Notes: a model not told the origin generated them from the sequence alone. Positions 38,608 through 51,142 are shown, counted from the stretch's first letter. The stretch is DNA of 64,000 bases from Xiphias gladius (GCF_016859285.1 NC_053411.1:4848316-4912315), one strand, 5' to 3'. Numbers and translations: made by a program.

Positions 38608-39580
38608 GCTCCTGAGAGTGTAATACAAGGTGAGAATGGAGAGAGGATGTTTCATGGCATCGTAAATTACATTGATAGACATGACTGAAAAAATATTCAA
38701 GTGAATGTGTACCGAAATAAATGAGAGGTGAATCCGTAAATTGACGTAGACTCACGCTTTAAATCATCACCATCAGTCAGAGCTCTTAATTCCTGCTTCC
38801 AACTGGTAGAATCCTAAAATATTGCTGCTTTAACATCAAAGATCAGTCTTGCGCGATTCCTGAGTAAAACGCGCTCCTTGACATGTGTGGTGTGCTCTCT
38901 TTTCAGGTTTAGAATATGACAAGATCGTCGTTGTCTGCTGATGCACGTGGCGCTATACATCTCCCTCGTCTATGGCGGATTGCGTTGCGTTCGCCTGAGA
39001 CTTACTGGAAGATACTGTATTGCGGACAGCCCCGTACTTAAAAACATACGATTCCATCTCTACAGTTCACGTATTCTTCTGAGCTGTTTATGCCTTTTCT
39101 GTTCCTCTGCTTGTTTTACTGTTCAAAACCTTAAAATGTTTTTCAGACTAGGATGCTGGCTTAGGTGCTTAGTCTATTCCAGTGTGATGCAGTACTGCAA
39201 AAACTGCACACTCTGCTTTTCAATCTTTCTAAATGAATAAGGCCTCTGGGGATTTTTGACATAATTCATAACAAGGGAAGATTATTGTGTTCAGAATAAG
39301 GTTGGTGGTTGATCACAGAATGCTCATCAAATTCAGTTTAAAAAAAATTCAGTGTAGAGGTGCTTTAATATAATACTTGGTGTGACAGGTAGTACAATAA
39401 TCTTTAGATTTGCGATATGTTAGCATGACAAATCAAAAGTTTCAGTGTGGTTTTGTTCTTTTTACACTTTGTGTTATCTTTTCTTGCGAAAATAGAAACT
39501 ATAGCACCGTTATGTATGATTTTATTTACTTTTACAAGTTGCTTTTCATTTGAAGGCTTTTTAATAAACAACTGAAACCA
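38608..39580 (+). other. 3' UTR of RBM4-like copy 1, with an intron
   Basis: The UTR starts with 22 bases and then a GTGAGAATGG donor at 38630. The acceptor CTCTTTTCAG ends at about 38906. The next exon starts with a block resembling copy 2 (GATCGTCGT then CTGATGCACGTG). AATAAA at 39563-39568 is the likely polyadenylation signal. Confidence 0.7.
39563..39568 (+). promoter_or_regulatory. polyadenylation signal, RBM4-like copy 1
   Basis: AATAAA about 0.95 kb past the stop codon. Confidence 0.6.
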
Positions 39581-39589
39581 AAAACGCCG

Positions 39590-42500
39590 TTTTAACTGTC
39601 AAATTATTCCACGCTGAGTAGGCCTTTTAGCCTAATGACTTGGCAGATTGCCTTTATTCACCAGACCAGATGCACCTAATAATGCTCAGGCGTTTAACTC
39701 ATAACACGCTTTCAGTTTAATTCCACACACCCTTCAGTTATCAGCTTGACACATGGTAGGTGGTGTTGTCTCTGTCCCGTTCATTTTCAGTGAAAATGAT
39801 GGAAAATATGTGTGACTTCTAAGTTCTTGGTTTGCGAAGCAGCACCTGATCTGCATTCCATCGAAATCTTGTGTTGATGCGTGCTCATCTGAGCAACCAG
39901 GCTTGCGACGCGAAGTGAGGGGAAAAAACGTTTGAGCAGCTGTTCTGATATTGACGACTTGACGGAGGTTGAATTGATTAATGTTTAAGTCATTGCCAGT
40001 GGAAAATGCATGTATGGAAACTTCAACAAAAAGTAGACTTTGATAATGACTTCCCCTCTAAGACCCTCAAAGTTAATAGAGCTCATGAAATCTGTGGCTG
40101 TCCACAGACCCAGAAGTGACACAAAATGGCCTAACAAATTTACTATAACTTCCGTTTCCCGTATTCTCCTGTGGCTACACAGACGTTTTTAAGTTGCGTC
40201 CATCAGCTGCTATGCGTTGTCCTTGGAACAGAGGGAGCTGCATCTTTCGTCAGTCAGCGTCTAGCATTGCCTACCTTGTGTCGAGCCGATTAAAGTTGTC
40301 TCCTAGAAGTACAACAATTACCTGAGCTTTACGCTGGCCCATGTTTCTGTCGTTTTGCGACAATTGTTCTGAAGTCTTGATTTGAATTCTTCATTTCTCT
40401 GTCACCGAGTTCACACTACATATTGGTCACGCTATCTATTACTGTCTTAACTCTCAAAATGTATGACTTGATATATGTACCATAAATTGCATGCAGTCTT
40501 GGTATTCTTAGCATTTTTGCTCTTTGTAGGTTGTTAGACTCTATGCAGGAGTTGCCGGCTCATGGTAAGTCATCTGTGGAAGACGTCCGGCATCCGGAAG
40601 AAAAGAGGTAGCTATTGTTTAAACGGTACTACATAACACCTATTACTAACGCACTAAATTGTTTCCTGCCTCCCTCTTGTGTTCTTGGGTTATACTGCAG
40701 TTTCCATACCCTTGATAAAGTCAACATTTTACAATTGTAATTTCTAAATTTGGAAAATGTGAAAAATTAAAAATATAATTTTGCATTTTGCCGAAATGTT
40801 AAAGTGAACACAAAATCCTCATTGGTAAAAAGAGAATTTGTGGTCACTGACTATTTATATCACACTGTTAACACTTTATTGTATTTTCTTTTTTTCTTTT
40901 GGAAAAGAAGATACTTGAGCTTGTACTTTCTCTTCAATTTTGGTCTTAAACATTTGAAAAGCTGCAATTTCTTTCAGCAAATTACTGAACAGTTGAATTA
41001 TAGTCGGTGCCTATTATTTTATAATGCAAACTAGTTAGAGGGTAATGGAGAAATGATGGAAATGTTTTTTGATTTTGTCAGTGATGAGTAGGATCGCTGA
41101 TCCTGTGTCTTTGTCCACAGCGTTGTCTCTGCTCTGGCGACTATAGTGGGTCTTGAAGGGAATTCACAGGACTTGGTGGTTTTCGAACATTATGGGATCG
41201 GACAGTCCTGTGGTTAAAGGTAAGGCATAACAAGTTCACTATGAAGTCCATAAGAGACTTGTCTATTTTGCAAATATTGATTGACGTGTGTGTTGTGTTT
41301 AAAGGAAGTGGATTTGGTCCGGTTTGGTCCATTGGTTGGTGAGCTGGATTGACTGTCCCGGTTCAGTCCTCAGAATATTTGTGCGCTGCAGCAGATGACA
41401 CCAAAATAATGGGGTTGGACTCAGTCCTACAGATTGGTTCTTACTGACTCAGGACATGTCAAACTTGAAAAAGAGACTTTTTTTTAAAAAACCTTACCCC
41501 CATCCATACCAACTAAATGATGAAACTGAGATATGGCTGAAACCATATAGTGTTAAAATTATGATTGTGTTTTGGTACAGTCCCTAAGGCCCGGAACATT
41601 TACTTGAAACCTATGCATGACTTTTTATATATAACTGTTATGTTTTGCTGTTAATTTATATTTTTGTCTGTGAACTTATATTTGTGAACCTACAACTATT
41701 TCATACACTATGTCACTGTGTAAGGGCAGCTGCACACAATATTTGTAGCACTGACTTTAATAAATTGTACTTTTTAAATAATTTTCTTTGCTTTTTAAAG
41801 AAAAATAAATATCAAAAATAGATATATCTTCAATAGTTGGAGCGTGTTCATCCCTGGTGGGTTATTGTGATTCTAGAAAGAGAGATTTTGTTTGGATCTA
41901 TTCTGCAAGTCCATTATATGGACTGGGCTGTATGACTTTTAACTCTAGTGGTTAAGCTGACTAAGAGAGGCCTCCCAGTTTGACACAAGCTTTGTTGTAG
42001 TTAACAGTCTCACTGTAAAAGTTGAGTCTGATATTGAAATATGTGTGGGGGGGGAAAGATTCCCTTGTGGGATATAAATACAGGAATTACAAATTACACC
42101 ATTTTTAATCAACTCAGCTGTAATGTATCCTGCAGTAACAGTTTATTTTGTAACAATCTATTTATCACTATGAGTTAATGTCACTTGATTTATCATAACT
42201 TTTGGCAATGTTCAGCACTGATAAGTGAGAAAAACTGACCAGCAGTAGATCAGTGCAGGGCAAAAAAAGCTAAAACAAAACAAAAATAACTAAATTATGC
42301 TTTCTGTATTTACTTCCAGCTGGATCTTAAGTGCAGTAAATACTGGTTGAAAGGCAGGATACATCCTGGACAGGTAGTCAGCCATAGATGGGTACATAGT
42401 GTAGTTGCTCTACTTGGTAAAAGACAACAAAACAAAAGCAGTCTGAATTACTCAACCTAACACTTAGTCAGTCCTCTACATGCACCAAAGAATGGGTGTC

Positions 42501-44200
42501 ATTTTCTCTATTCCCTTTTTCTGAAGTTTTGTTTGCAGGTTCCCTGTAAGCACACTTCCTTCTTGTTGAGATGGGAGTTTCAAGAAATCACGAGTGGTTC
42601 TTAGAGTCTCGATACTGTGTTGACCGGAGGTTGTTTTATAGGGTTTGCTGGACTGCTGCAACTGCAACCTGCATGACGATCTAAAACGTTTGGACCACAA
42701 TCCAAACTTTTATTGCTGGTGGTGTCGTAATTATTGGACCCTGCGGTTGTCACCACCCGCAGCAACACTGTTGTCACTCTATTCAGTTTAGTAAGAGAAG
42801 GATTCTGCAATCAGTGCGGACTTTGTTCTAAGACTATTAGAAAACAACACCCGTTTCTGGACCCGATTCAAACCCAATACCTGACCTTTGTTTCTCCATC
42901 ATCGATTTGTGCTGATATTAGCTAAGAGGGCTGGACCAAATATGCTGAATGAAATATGCTGTTATTACACAAATCTGGTTTTAAGGTGATGCACTGTCTC
43001 ACCTTTGCATCTGTATTTGTTGTTGTTGTCTTATGATGTCATGCTGAGTTGAGGACCTAATAAACATGCCTGCTCTTCAAAGTAATGAAGTGAATCTATT
43101 TACCTAACATTACTTCAGTACAATTTTGAGGTATTTATACTTTAGTATTTCTATCTTATGCTACTTTTATACTTCCACACCAATACATTTTAGAAGGAAA
43201 TATACCTTTTAGTCTACATTGACAGCTATAGTTATTAGTTTAGTTAATGCATTCTGGATGAACAGTTTTATCAGCTTATATAAAGTAGTTAAAATTAGCT
43301 CTAACTGGACTAACAATAATGTTTAAAATACTCCTTACACATTACCGTGTCAGTACTAATAACACCTATATATTATATAATAATACATTACTCAGAAAGG
43401 GACCAGTATGCAAAACAAGTACTTCTACTTTGGAAACATTAAGTATATCTTACTGCTAATACTTTCTCTAAAATTTTGAATGTAGAACTTTTACTTGTAA
43501 TGGAGTAATTTTACCTGTACTGATAGTCTTCCCTGCTGTAAGGAAAAGAATACTTGACCACTTCTCCCACCTCTGCGTCAAACTGATATAAAGTGCACTG
43601 GTTTCCAGGAATTCAATGCCAAGAAGATTATATTAAATTTTGCTTTTGTTTTTTGTCTAGCCCATTGCAACCTGGTCTTACAAAAAAAAAGAAAAGAAAA
43701 AAAAGAAGAGGCGCTATTTCATCTCAAGCAAATCTGGAAGAACCTGTTTCTAAAAGACTCAGTGTTAAACCAGTCTGTTTTGTGTTTGGGGAAAGTGCTG
43801 TATAAATGATTGCCATGAACGTCTAGTGACTGCGACAAGAGTTTCCCTGAATTGGTTGTCAGACCTGTGGCCGATATACAGTATTTAACAACAACATTCA
43901 TAAAAATGTTATCAAAAGCAATTTAATTACGTCCAGTTGAAAATGCAGAAACATCTAGCTTTAAGATTTTTTAGCATTTACATATTAAAAGTTGGGGTTA
44001 CTAAGAGCACAGCTTTTGAATATATAGACACTGAGTAATAGATATAAGTTGTATAATAATACTATGATTTCACATTACAAAAAAGGGAAGTTATCCAAGT
44101 ATGGATGAACTCTAATGTATCAGTGACACAGAAATTTGTTCTGCTTTCAATTCTAAGTCAATCAAAAAACTAAAACAAAAGTCACATCTCAACATCTCAC
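39590..44200. other. intergenic between RBM4-like copy 1 and tifa
   Basis: No protein gene is supported. The stretch is AT-rich with short open frames. It contains the spliced-transcript candidate described at 40530-41790, and AATAAA hexamers without a matched gene (for example in TAATAAACATGCC near 43060). Confidence 0.4.
40530..41790 (+). ncRNA. possible spliced transcript of unknown type (weak)
   Basis: Splice-like signals line up in one direction. An acceptor (CTCTTTGTAG) precedes 40530 and a GTAAGT donor follows 40564. An acceptor (TTTGTCCACAG) precedes 41121 and a GTAAGG donor follows 41219. An acceptor (TTTTGGTACAG) precedes 41581, and AATAAA lies at 41759-41764. No first exon was found. 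One frame stays open across the first predicted junction for about 43 codons and matches nothing I know. It could be a lncRNA, an alternative 3' end of the RBM4-like gene, or chance. Confidence 0.2.
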
Positions 44201-44217
44201 TGACTGGTGATGGTTCA

Positions 44218-44766
44218 TCATAAATGACACAGAGTCTCATCATTCTCCAGGGGAACAAGTGCTCTGAGCTCCATGACAGGTGTCACACTAGGCACACACA
44301 TGCATGTCTCCCTGGACGGAGGCATCTCCAGCACCTCAAACTCCACCTCAAAGCTCCCCATGGCCTCGCCGGACTCACGGGTGATCAGCATTTCGTACTC
44401 TCCAAAGCGGAGCAGGGCCTTGTCGGGGAGATCCATCCTCTCCAGGTAGCCCAGAGCTGAGCTGTTCACTGAAAGTCGTCCCCTCTGGCTCAGGTTCTGG
44501 ATGGTGAACAGCATGTCCGGGCTCTGGGCTGTGCGATAGGCGTGGAGGGCCAGCTGTTTCCGGGACACCCGGGGGTCGACCAGGGCGTAGGTGCAGGCCT
44601 GGGCATCCCGGCCTAACCTGAGAGGGACATCTGCTGGGTGACTGCTCCTCTTCCCCAGAGGAAGCATCCCGTAGAGGCCCTTGCAACTCTGCTGGGGGTG
44701 GTAAAGCTTGATGTGTAGACGAGTCAGGAAATCCTCCTCTGTCTCCATTGTCTGGGACACATTCAT
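44218..44766 (-). CDS. tifa: TRAF-interacting protein with FHA domain (TIFA)
   Basis: TIFA is the cytoplasmic adaptor that oligomerises after Thr9 phosphorylation (ALPK1 pathway) and activates TRAF6 and NF-kB. A single coding exon gives 182 residues (human 184). The ATG at 44766 starts MNVSQTMETEEDFL, placing a threonine at residue 9 in an acidic TEE context as in human TIFA. The FHA domain follows: LRLGRDAQACTYALVDPRVS with the GR phosphate-binding arginine, then NLSQRGRLSVNSSALGYLER and LLRFGEYEMLITRESGE. The C-terminus has VPLENDE, matching the PxExx(acidic/aromatic) TRAF6-binding pattern seen in human TIFA as PTEMDE. A 5' non-coding exon probably ends at 44957 (CATACAG|GTAAGG). The gene lies on the opposite strand between the two RBM4-like genes. 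TIFAB is excluded by the Thr9 region and the TRAF6 motif. Confidence 0.93.
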   Translation of the reverse strand: MNVSQTMETEEDFLTRLHIKLYHPQQSCKGLYGMLPLGKRSSHPADVPLRLGRDAQACTYALVDPRVSRKQLALHAYRTAQSPDMLFTIQNLSQRGRLSVNSSALGYLERMDLPDKALLRFGEYEMLITRESGEAMGSFEVEFEVLEMPPSRETCMCVPSVTPVMELRALVPLENDETLCHL

Positions 44767-45119
44767 CACGAAAAAAAGCCCCTGATGAACTCAGTAAGGG
44801 GTTAACCTTCTGTGACGAAAGGCTCTTGAGACAGGAAAAAAAACACACACACACACACGTTAGGAATGCAGTGAAATGGGGAGACTTACCAGTCAAACAA
44901 AAGTAAAGTAACACAACAAATATATAAATTCCTGCTGTTAAATGTTTGTGCCTTACCTGTATGTTGATCTTTACAAAGTGGAGATACAGATAAGGTGTTT
45001 TTACACAGCCCTCAGAGGAGACTAACTGACGGTGTTGCTGCTGAGGACGGATGAAGACAGCGGCACTCGCGCTGCCTGCTCCCTCAACACCCAGTAATCA
45101 CGATGCTGCTTTCAAGTGC

Positions 45120-45900
45120 CATGACGGACTCATGTACATTTTGGATCACGCATAGTGGTGGCGAATGGAAAGGAAAAGTCTCCCTTTGGGTTGCTGCTTT
45201 CTCTTTCACATCATTGTAAACGCAATGTAGTTGTGTTCCAGACTGTAACAATAAAATAAAGCAAGTTGAAGACTTTCCCTGGGAAATTCTAATAGTAATT
45301 GTAATTTCACCGTTCTCTGACTTTAACAAACTAATTGTTTATTGGAAGATTAATCAACAGATTATTCAGTGATAAAAACATTATTATTTATTATTATTAA
45401 ACCTGATTATTATTAATGTTGTTGCAATGCTACTCCGAACCATTGTGCTACATGTGCCACCAGCCATTAAAAAAAAAAAAAAAACTCCACTCGACTCAGT
45501 GCTACCTCTGTTACAATGTTTATTTTTTGACTTTTCTGATTAAACGTTTCATGAATGGATCGGTGTTCTCTAACATACAATTTCAATATGAGCACCTGAA
45601 CGTGGCACTAAAGCTCCGAAAATTCCCCGATGATGCAACTTGAGACAGAAAGGATATCACTACGTGGTTTTACATTTATTATACCCTGCGGTATTTATGG
45701 TACGTAGCGGGAAACTAAACCGTGAAAGTTAACTGTCACACATTAATCCAGGACGTACTTTGCATTTCCATTAGTTTCCTGCACACGTATTTGTCTTGAC
45801 AATTATTTGGGGCCGAACATGGAAGCTAAGCGTGTGTTGATATTATCCATTGCCCTTCGATGATTACTGCGCCCCCCGGACGGTGGGGTGCAGTGTGGTT
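45120..45900. other. intergenic between tifa 5' end and RBM4-like copy 2
   Basis: Divergent interval of about 0.8 kb. No gene seen; it has an A-run near 45468 and ATT-rich sequence near 45380-45415. The right end becomes GC-rich toward the RBM4-like copy 2 promoter. Confidence 0.45.
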
Positions 45901-46569
45901 GTGACCCGCGAAAAGCGCAGGCGAAGAAGAAGGGAAAAAAAGGCAGGCTTGAAGGCAAAAACTAAACGGAAGCTGGCCAGAGGAAGTCTCTCGAAAGAGG
46001 TTTGAATTCTTCGTTGAGGCCGACCGGTAAAAAGGTAACATTGAATGTACAAGCCGGAGATTTGATAATTACAATTCAACGCAGTTTAAATTCTTGAAAT
46101 ACCTACTAACCTTTGCCTGTTCGCCAGCTCGCTGCTTTGCGCTTAGACTGCGGCGCTTTGTGTAATAGCGTGGCTTGTCCGGCGAGCTAACCGTAGCTAG
46201 CAGCTAGCACAGGCAAATTTGCAAAAGCAAGACCTGGAGTTGCGTTTAGACTTGGCTTATTATCCAGGTATTACAGCAAAAGGAATACAAATGTTCTAAT
46301 GTTAAAATAGGTTTGATAAAGTAGGTGAAAATTAGTTGACTTGCGGCGTTAGTTAAACCGACGTCAGCCATTTTGCACTGAATGGCCCTGCTTAATTCGC
46401 AGCTGTGACTATAGTATAAGAGCAAAGATTTTAGACATATTTCTGTCCATACTCTAAAATTGTATCCACAAGGTAAACGCCATTAATTTTAATGAAAAGT
46501 TTCGTTTTCTTTGTCCACCCCTATATTTCCCGTTTTCTCTAAATTGCCTTGGGACAGGTCTTTTTAACA

Positions 46570-47725
46570 ATGGTGAAAATTTTTGTGGGAAATCTGCCCC
46601 GAGAGGCAGATCAGGATGAAATCAAGGCACTCTTTACTCAGTACGGCACAGTCACAGAATGTGCCATCATCAAGAACTACGCCTTCGTCCACATGGATGA
46701 CCGCAAGGCCGCCACCAAAGCCATCAAAAGTCTGCACCTCTACAAGCTCCACGGCACACCGATCAACGTGGAGGCCAGCCACGGGAAGAACCAGGGCTCG
46801 GTCAAACTGCATGTAGCGAATGTAGAGAAGGGATCTGACGAAGAGCTCCGTGCTCTCTTTGAAGAGTACGGCACAGTCACAGAGTGTGCTGTTGTCAAAA
46901 ATTTTGCTTTTGTACATATGTCCAACTCAGATGAGGCCATGGATGCCATCAAGGGACTGGACAACACTGAGTTTCAAGGTAAGAAAGGGCCATCGTTTGA
47001 AACAACTTAAAGTAGTTGTGAAGTCGGTCTGTGTGCGCCTATATTGAACCTGATTATGTAATATGTATTTTGTTTAATTTTTTTTGAAATTAGGCAAACG
47101 CATCCACGTCCAGATTTCCAAGAGCCGTCCCAGACATGATGAACGGGATGACTACCCCCCTCCTCCCCCAGACAGAGGTGGCTACTGGCCCCCACGCTAT
47201 CCAGGAGAGAGGCCCGAGCCTCCCCCACCCAGCTACATGAGAGGCCGCCTTGGCCATATACCCCCAGGTTACCCAGCCCCTCCTCTGCCGCCCCCTCCCC
47301 CTAGACGAGCTGTTTATCCCGACCGTCCCTATGACGGTGAGAGGGACAGATACGGCGTGGTAGATTATTATGAGAAGTACAGAGCACGTCCGTATGGCAT
47401 GCCCTCCTACGAGGATCAACGTGCTGGCGCCCCTCCCCCTCCCCCTCCCCCCTCTGCCGTCGTACGAGACCGTCTTATGAACTCGTCGCTCGACCCGTAT
47501 GAGCGTCGGCCCCTTCCACCTCCTCCGTCCTCGTTCTATCCCCGAGATCGCAGTCCCCTCAGGAGAGCGCCTAGCACGCCAATGCCCCCCGCCAGTAATG
47601 GCTACTCCTACGAGCGCTCCCGACTTTCTCCGGTTTCCCGGGTCCCGGCATATGGAGTTCCACGCGCCAGGGACCCCTACGCAGAACGGCTGCCCCCCCC
47701 ACCGCCGGCACGCTACGCTTATTAA
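46570..47725 (+). CDS. rbm4: RBM4-like RNA-binding protein, copy 2
   Basis: Tandem paralog of the gene at 37472. Exons 46570-46978 and 47094-47725 give 346 residues; the first coding exon is 409 bp in both copies and the intron sits at the same codon (GAGTTTCAAG|GTAAG). RRM1 has KIFVGN and [11 protein letters not shown]2 has LHVANV and KNFAFVHM. It starts [20 protein letters not shown], closer to mammalian RBM4 (MVKLFIGNLPREA) than copy 1. The tail again lacks a CCHC knuckle and carries [42 protein letters not shown] and [13 protein letters not shown], ending RYAY. The ATG at 46570 is chosen because it aligns with copy 1; an in-frame upstream extension to 46549 lies across the acceptor (GGGACAG, ending 46557) and is not part of the mRNA. 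A 3' UTR intron starts at 47747. Confidence 0.92.
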
Positions 47726-49030
47726 GCAAGGCCCCGACATGTGAAGGTGAGAACAGGTCAGAGTTAGATTGGTGTTCTTATCTTTTCTGAAATTGCCCTT
47801 CGTCCCTATAAAGGCAGACGCAGCCTGTGACCTGTTCCGCACGCTCTAGATCTTTTGGGAAAAACAAGTTTTGAAAACGCATGCGTACGAAGTGGTATTC
47901 AACGAGTTGTAAATACGTTGGTAATGCACATCTGTGCACTAACTTGGAATTCAGCTAACACCAGTTTTAATTGTGTGGCATAATCCGACGAAGGCAGACT
48001 GTCCAGTCTGGGATCTGTTTGACTGGAAAACGAGTCTCGACATACAGAACTTGAAAAAAGTCAACAAGTAGGTAGAAACGATGGAACAGCGGACTTTGTA
48101 TCAACAGTTGCAGACAGTTCATTTGTGTCATTTGCTCTTTTTTCAGGATCGTCGTCCGACTGCGTCGCCGCTCGCCGCCTCCTGATGCACGTGATACTAT
48201 CCACTTCCTGTCTGCGGCTGAGCGCGTTACGTTCCCCTGAGATGCTCACAGGAGGAACTGAATTGCCGACGTCCACGTCTGTTTTTGCTTTTATTATTTT
48301 GGGACAATTTTTACTCGCATTTTTTTCCCCTCATTGTTTTAGTTTGTCATTGTGCTGAAGTATTTTTAATGCTTGACGTCTGAGTTAGGCGTTTTTTTTA
48401 TTTTTTATTGTACCTTCTACGTTTAAATAATTAGTGTTCTGATGTGGTGTGTAACCTTAGAAAGCTGACTCAATTCAGCAGCAGTTTTTAGGCGATACTT
48501 GTGACTGTAGATTTAATTCAAATTAATCATGTTTGGTATTAAATCTAGTTTGCACGTTGGTTCCATTATGTTAAACTTTTCATCGAAAACTAAACCTCCA
48601 TGTTGCGTTGCTGTAAAAATTTAAAATGCTAAGACACATGTAGAAAGTAACTCTTAATGACACAGTTACGAAAAAGCGTTCACATCTACCTGTCCACTGT
48701 CGATCTTTTTTAATAAATCGCATTTGTGCAGTAATGTTGTGCTCGAAACCATGCCCTGCGCTAAAACACCATCAGTATAACCGCTTGAATGGATTTTAAA
48801 TACTCTCCTAGGATCTTTCGAAAATTTAAATTTAATTATTATCCCTACATTTCTGATGAAATCACGCATAACGAACCTGTTAAAATCGTCGTGCTGGCTA
48901 AAGAAATATCTCCTCTGTCTTCTCTGAAATACAGCTGTTATCATTCATCAGCGCACGTTCTACTTTGTCCCCCTCAGTGCCAAAACTGAAACTTGTTCTA
49001 ATAGCTTAAGCGAATAAAGGAGTAACACAC
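47726..49030 (+). other. 3' UTR of RBM4-like copy 2, with an intron
   Basis: Twenty-one bases after the stop there is a GTGAGAACAG donor (47747). The acceptor TCTTTTTTCAG ends at about 48147 and the following exon begins GATCGTCGTCCGACTG, similar to copy 1. AATAAA at 49013-49018 is the likely end. Confidence 0.7.
49013..49018 (+). promoter_or_regulatory. polyadenylation signal, RBM4-like copy 2
   Basis: AATAAA about 1.3 kb past the stop codon. Confidence 0.55.
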
Positions 49031-49039
49031 TCCAGCCTT

Positions 49040-51100
49040 ACTCAAGCAAGTGAGATTTCATAGATGAGACTAGTTTACCATGAGTCTGGGGGGAGGTGAC
49101 ATCAAAGGCTACTGGAGACCTTCAGAGTCAACAGGTAAGTCCAGAGCTTTAAGGACTACTGGGACTACATGGCATACAGCCCATGCTCACATTAAACTGT
49201 TTTACAGGTAAATATTACTACTTATGTACTACACAGGGTTGTAACAGTTGAAATTAACTTTGATTATTTACAGGACCAGGAATGTTACCCAGTTAAGTGT
49301 ATTTTCCACTCATTGCCTGTACACACAACTCCATTCAGCTGTAAAATCTGCTGTTCTTTATTGTCAGTGTTTGCTGGAAAATCATTCTAAACTATATATA
49401 TAGTTGTCCTTTTTCCAGCACTGCCACCAAATTGAATAACAGATTTGAAGACAATGGTTGGCTTCGGGGCAAATATTTTCAAAACTGGAAATCAGAGAAG
49501 CATTTAGGATAGCTAGGTTTCGTTTAAACTGGACAAGAGATAAGATTTTGACTGAATGGGCTTGAGGAAAGCATCAGAAATTCTAGATTTTATTTTACAG
49601 ATGTGATCAGTTTGAGCAAAAGTTAATACAATGGAATTGCTATATTAACTGATCTTACACACAGTTTGGATGGAGCTGAGAAGTTTACAGTAATCTGCTT
49701 TGTATTGCCATTTTGGATTCTGGCCTGCATGAATAAAAATATTTAAAACAACAACACTGACTCCCTTTTAACTAATGTACTGCCGTTAAAACTGTAGATG
49801 TCTCTTCCGGGTCACATCATTGACACTGCTATAATGCATTGCATTAGCTACAATTTAAGGTTTCTTAAATGCACAATTCCAACTGAATAGTTGGTCGATT
49901 AAAATACTCTTATTCTATAATATTACTAGTGATAATTGGGGTCAGGTATGATTATACTAGCACTGCTCTACCAAAACTGCTTTTTCTGAATAGTTTGAGT
50001 TATATAAATATGGTTTTTTATAAAACCTTTTTCACTCAGCAAACTCATTGTCTAACAAGCTGCTGTATAAGAACTTGCCTGAATCAAATAGTCAAAAATT
50101 GGCAAAATGACATCAATTAAATATTGCACTTACTATAATTAATACTTTAAATTTCCCTTTCTTACTTATTCCAAATGATATAGCAGTATAGAAAAGTAGT
50201 TTTCCATACTACAAGGTTCAAGTTTTAGTTCTGCTGCCACTATACAATACAGAATTCAACAGCAAAGGAACACATTCGGTTGGTACTATAAAAAGACTGA
50301 GGTTTGCCACCCAGCTGTGGTTAACATGACACTTAAGCTCTGCTGGTCTTTTTTTAAAAGGTAAAAAATGTAATCATGTAGGGAAAGAAGAGAAATCTAA
50401 ATGATTGGTTTATTTGTCAGGTTGGAAGGTAGATTTTGAATGTCTTTCATATTAATGTTTTGATTCAGATTTTAGTGTTCTCTCGTTGTGTATTAATACA
50501 GCATCAGCGGGTGTAGTTTTGTCTCCCTTTAAAAAGTTTTACTTTAATTTTTCTTAACCAACAGATACCAATGAAGACCAGCAGGGGGAACATGCTCATA
50601 ATAAACTTTCCGCACATTTGTTTGGTTGTGTGGTTTGGTCAAAATGTTATGTTGTCCAGTAAAATATGTTAGTTTATTGAGTAGTTAAGGTGTGTTCAGT
50701 CTTCAGAGCCATAATTGTATGCAGAATATAATCAGCCAACTCATCTTATAGGTAGAGACAGTGAGTATTAAACATCGTTGTCGCACAGTAAGTACTAATT
50801 GTATCTGTAGATATAAAAAAAAATGAGTCAATGAGTAGTTTTATCATTAAAATTGAAAGGTGAGCACAACAGATCAGCCAGAAAATGTGTCCATGAGTAT
50901 TTTCTGTTGTGAGACATCACAGTTTCCCTCTCAAACAAATGCAAGTTCATGTTAAAAAACAGGTAGACAAACTGAGAAGATTCGTGGGCATATTGGATAG
51001 CTTAGCTGAGCTGTAGGCCTGCCTTCCTGTGGTTGATACCTCACTTTTAGCTGATACTGACAGCACTGTTTGTCACCAAATGGGAAATAACAAGTAGGGC
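49040..51100. other. intergenic between RBM4-like copy 2 and receptor cluster
   Basis: AT-rich sequence, convergent interval, with no gene, known repeat or clear regulatory site that I can support. Confidence 0.45.
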
Positions 51101-51142
51101 ATCAATGCTTATGCATGCCCACTCTTGCATGCAAGCACATAT

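Noticed and set aside
42476-42925. Overlapping frames near 42.5-42.9 kb considered as a transposon remnant
   Set aside because: No transposase motif or terminal repeats could be recognised.
47090-47842. 250-codon minus-strand frame over RBM4-like copy 2
   Set aside because: Antisense shadow of the proline-rich tail exon.
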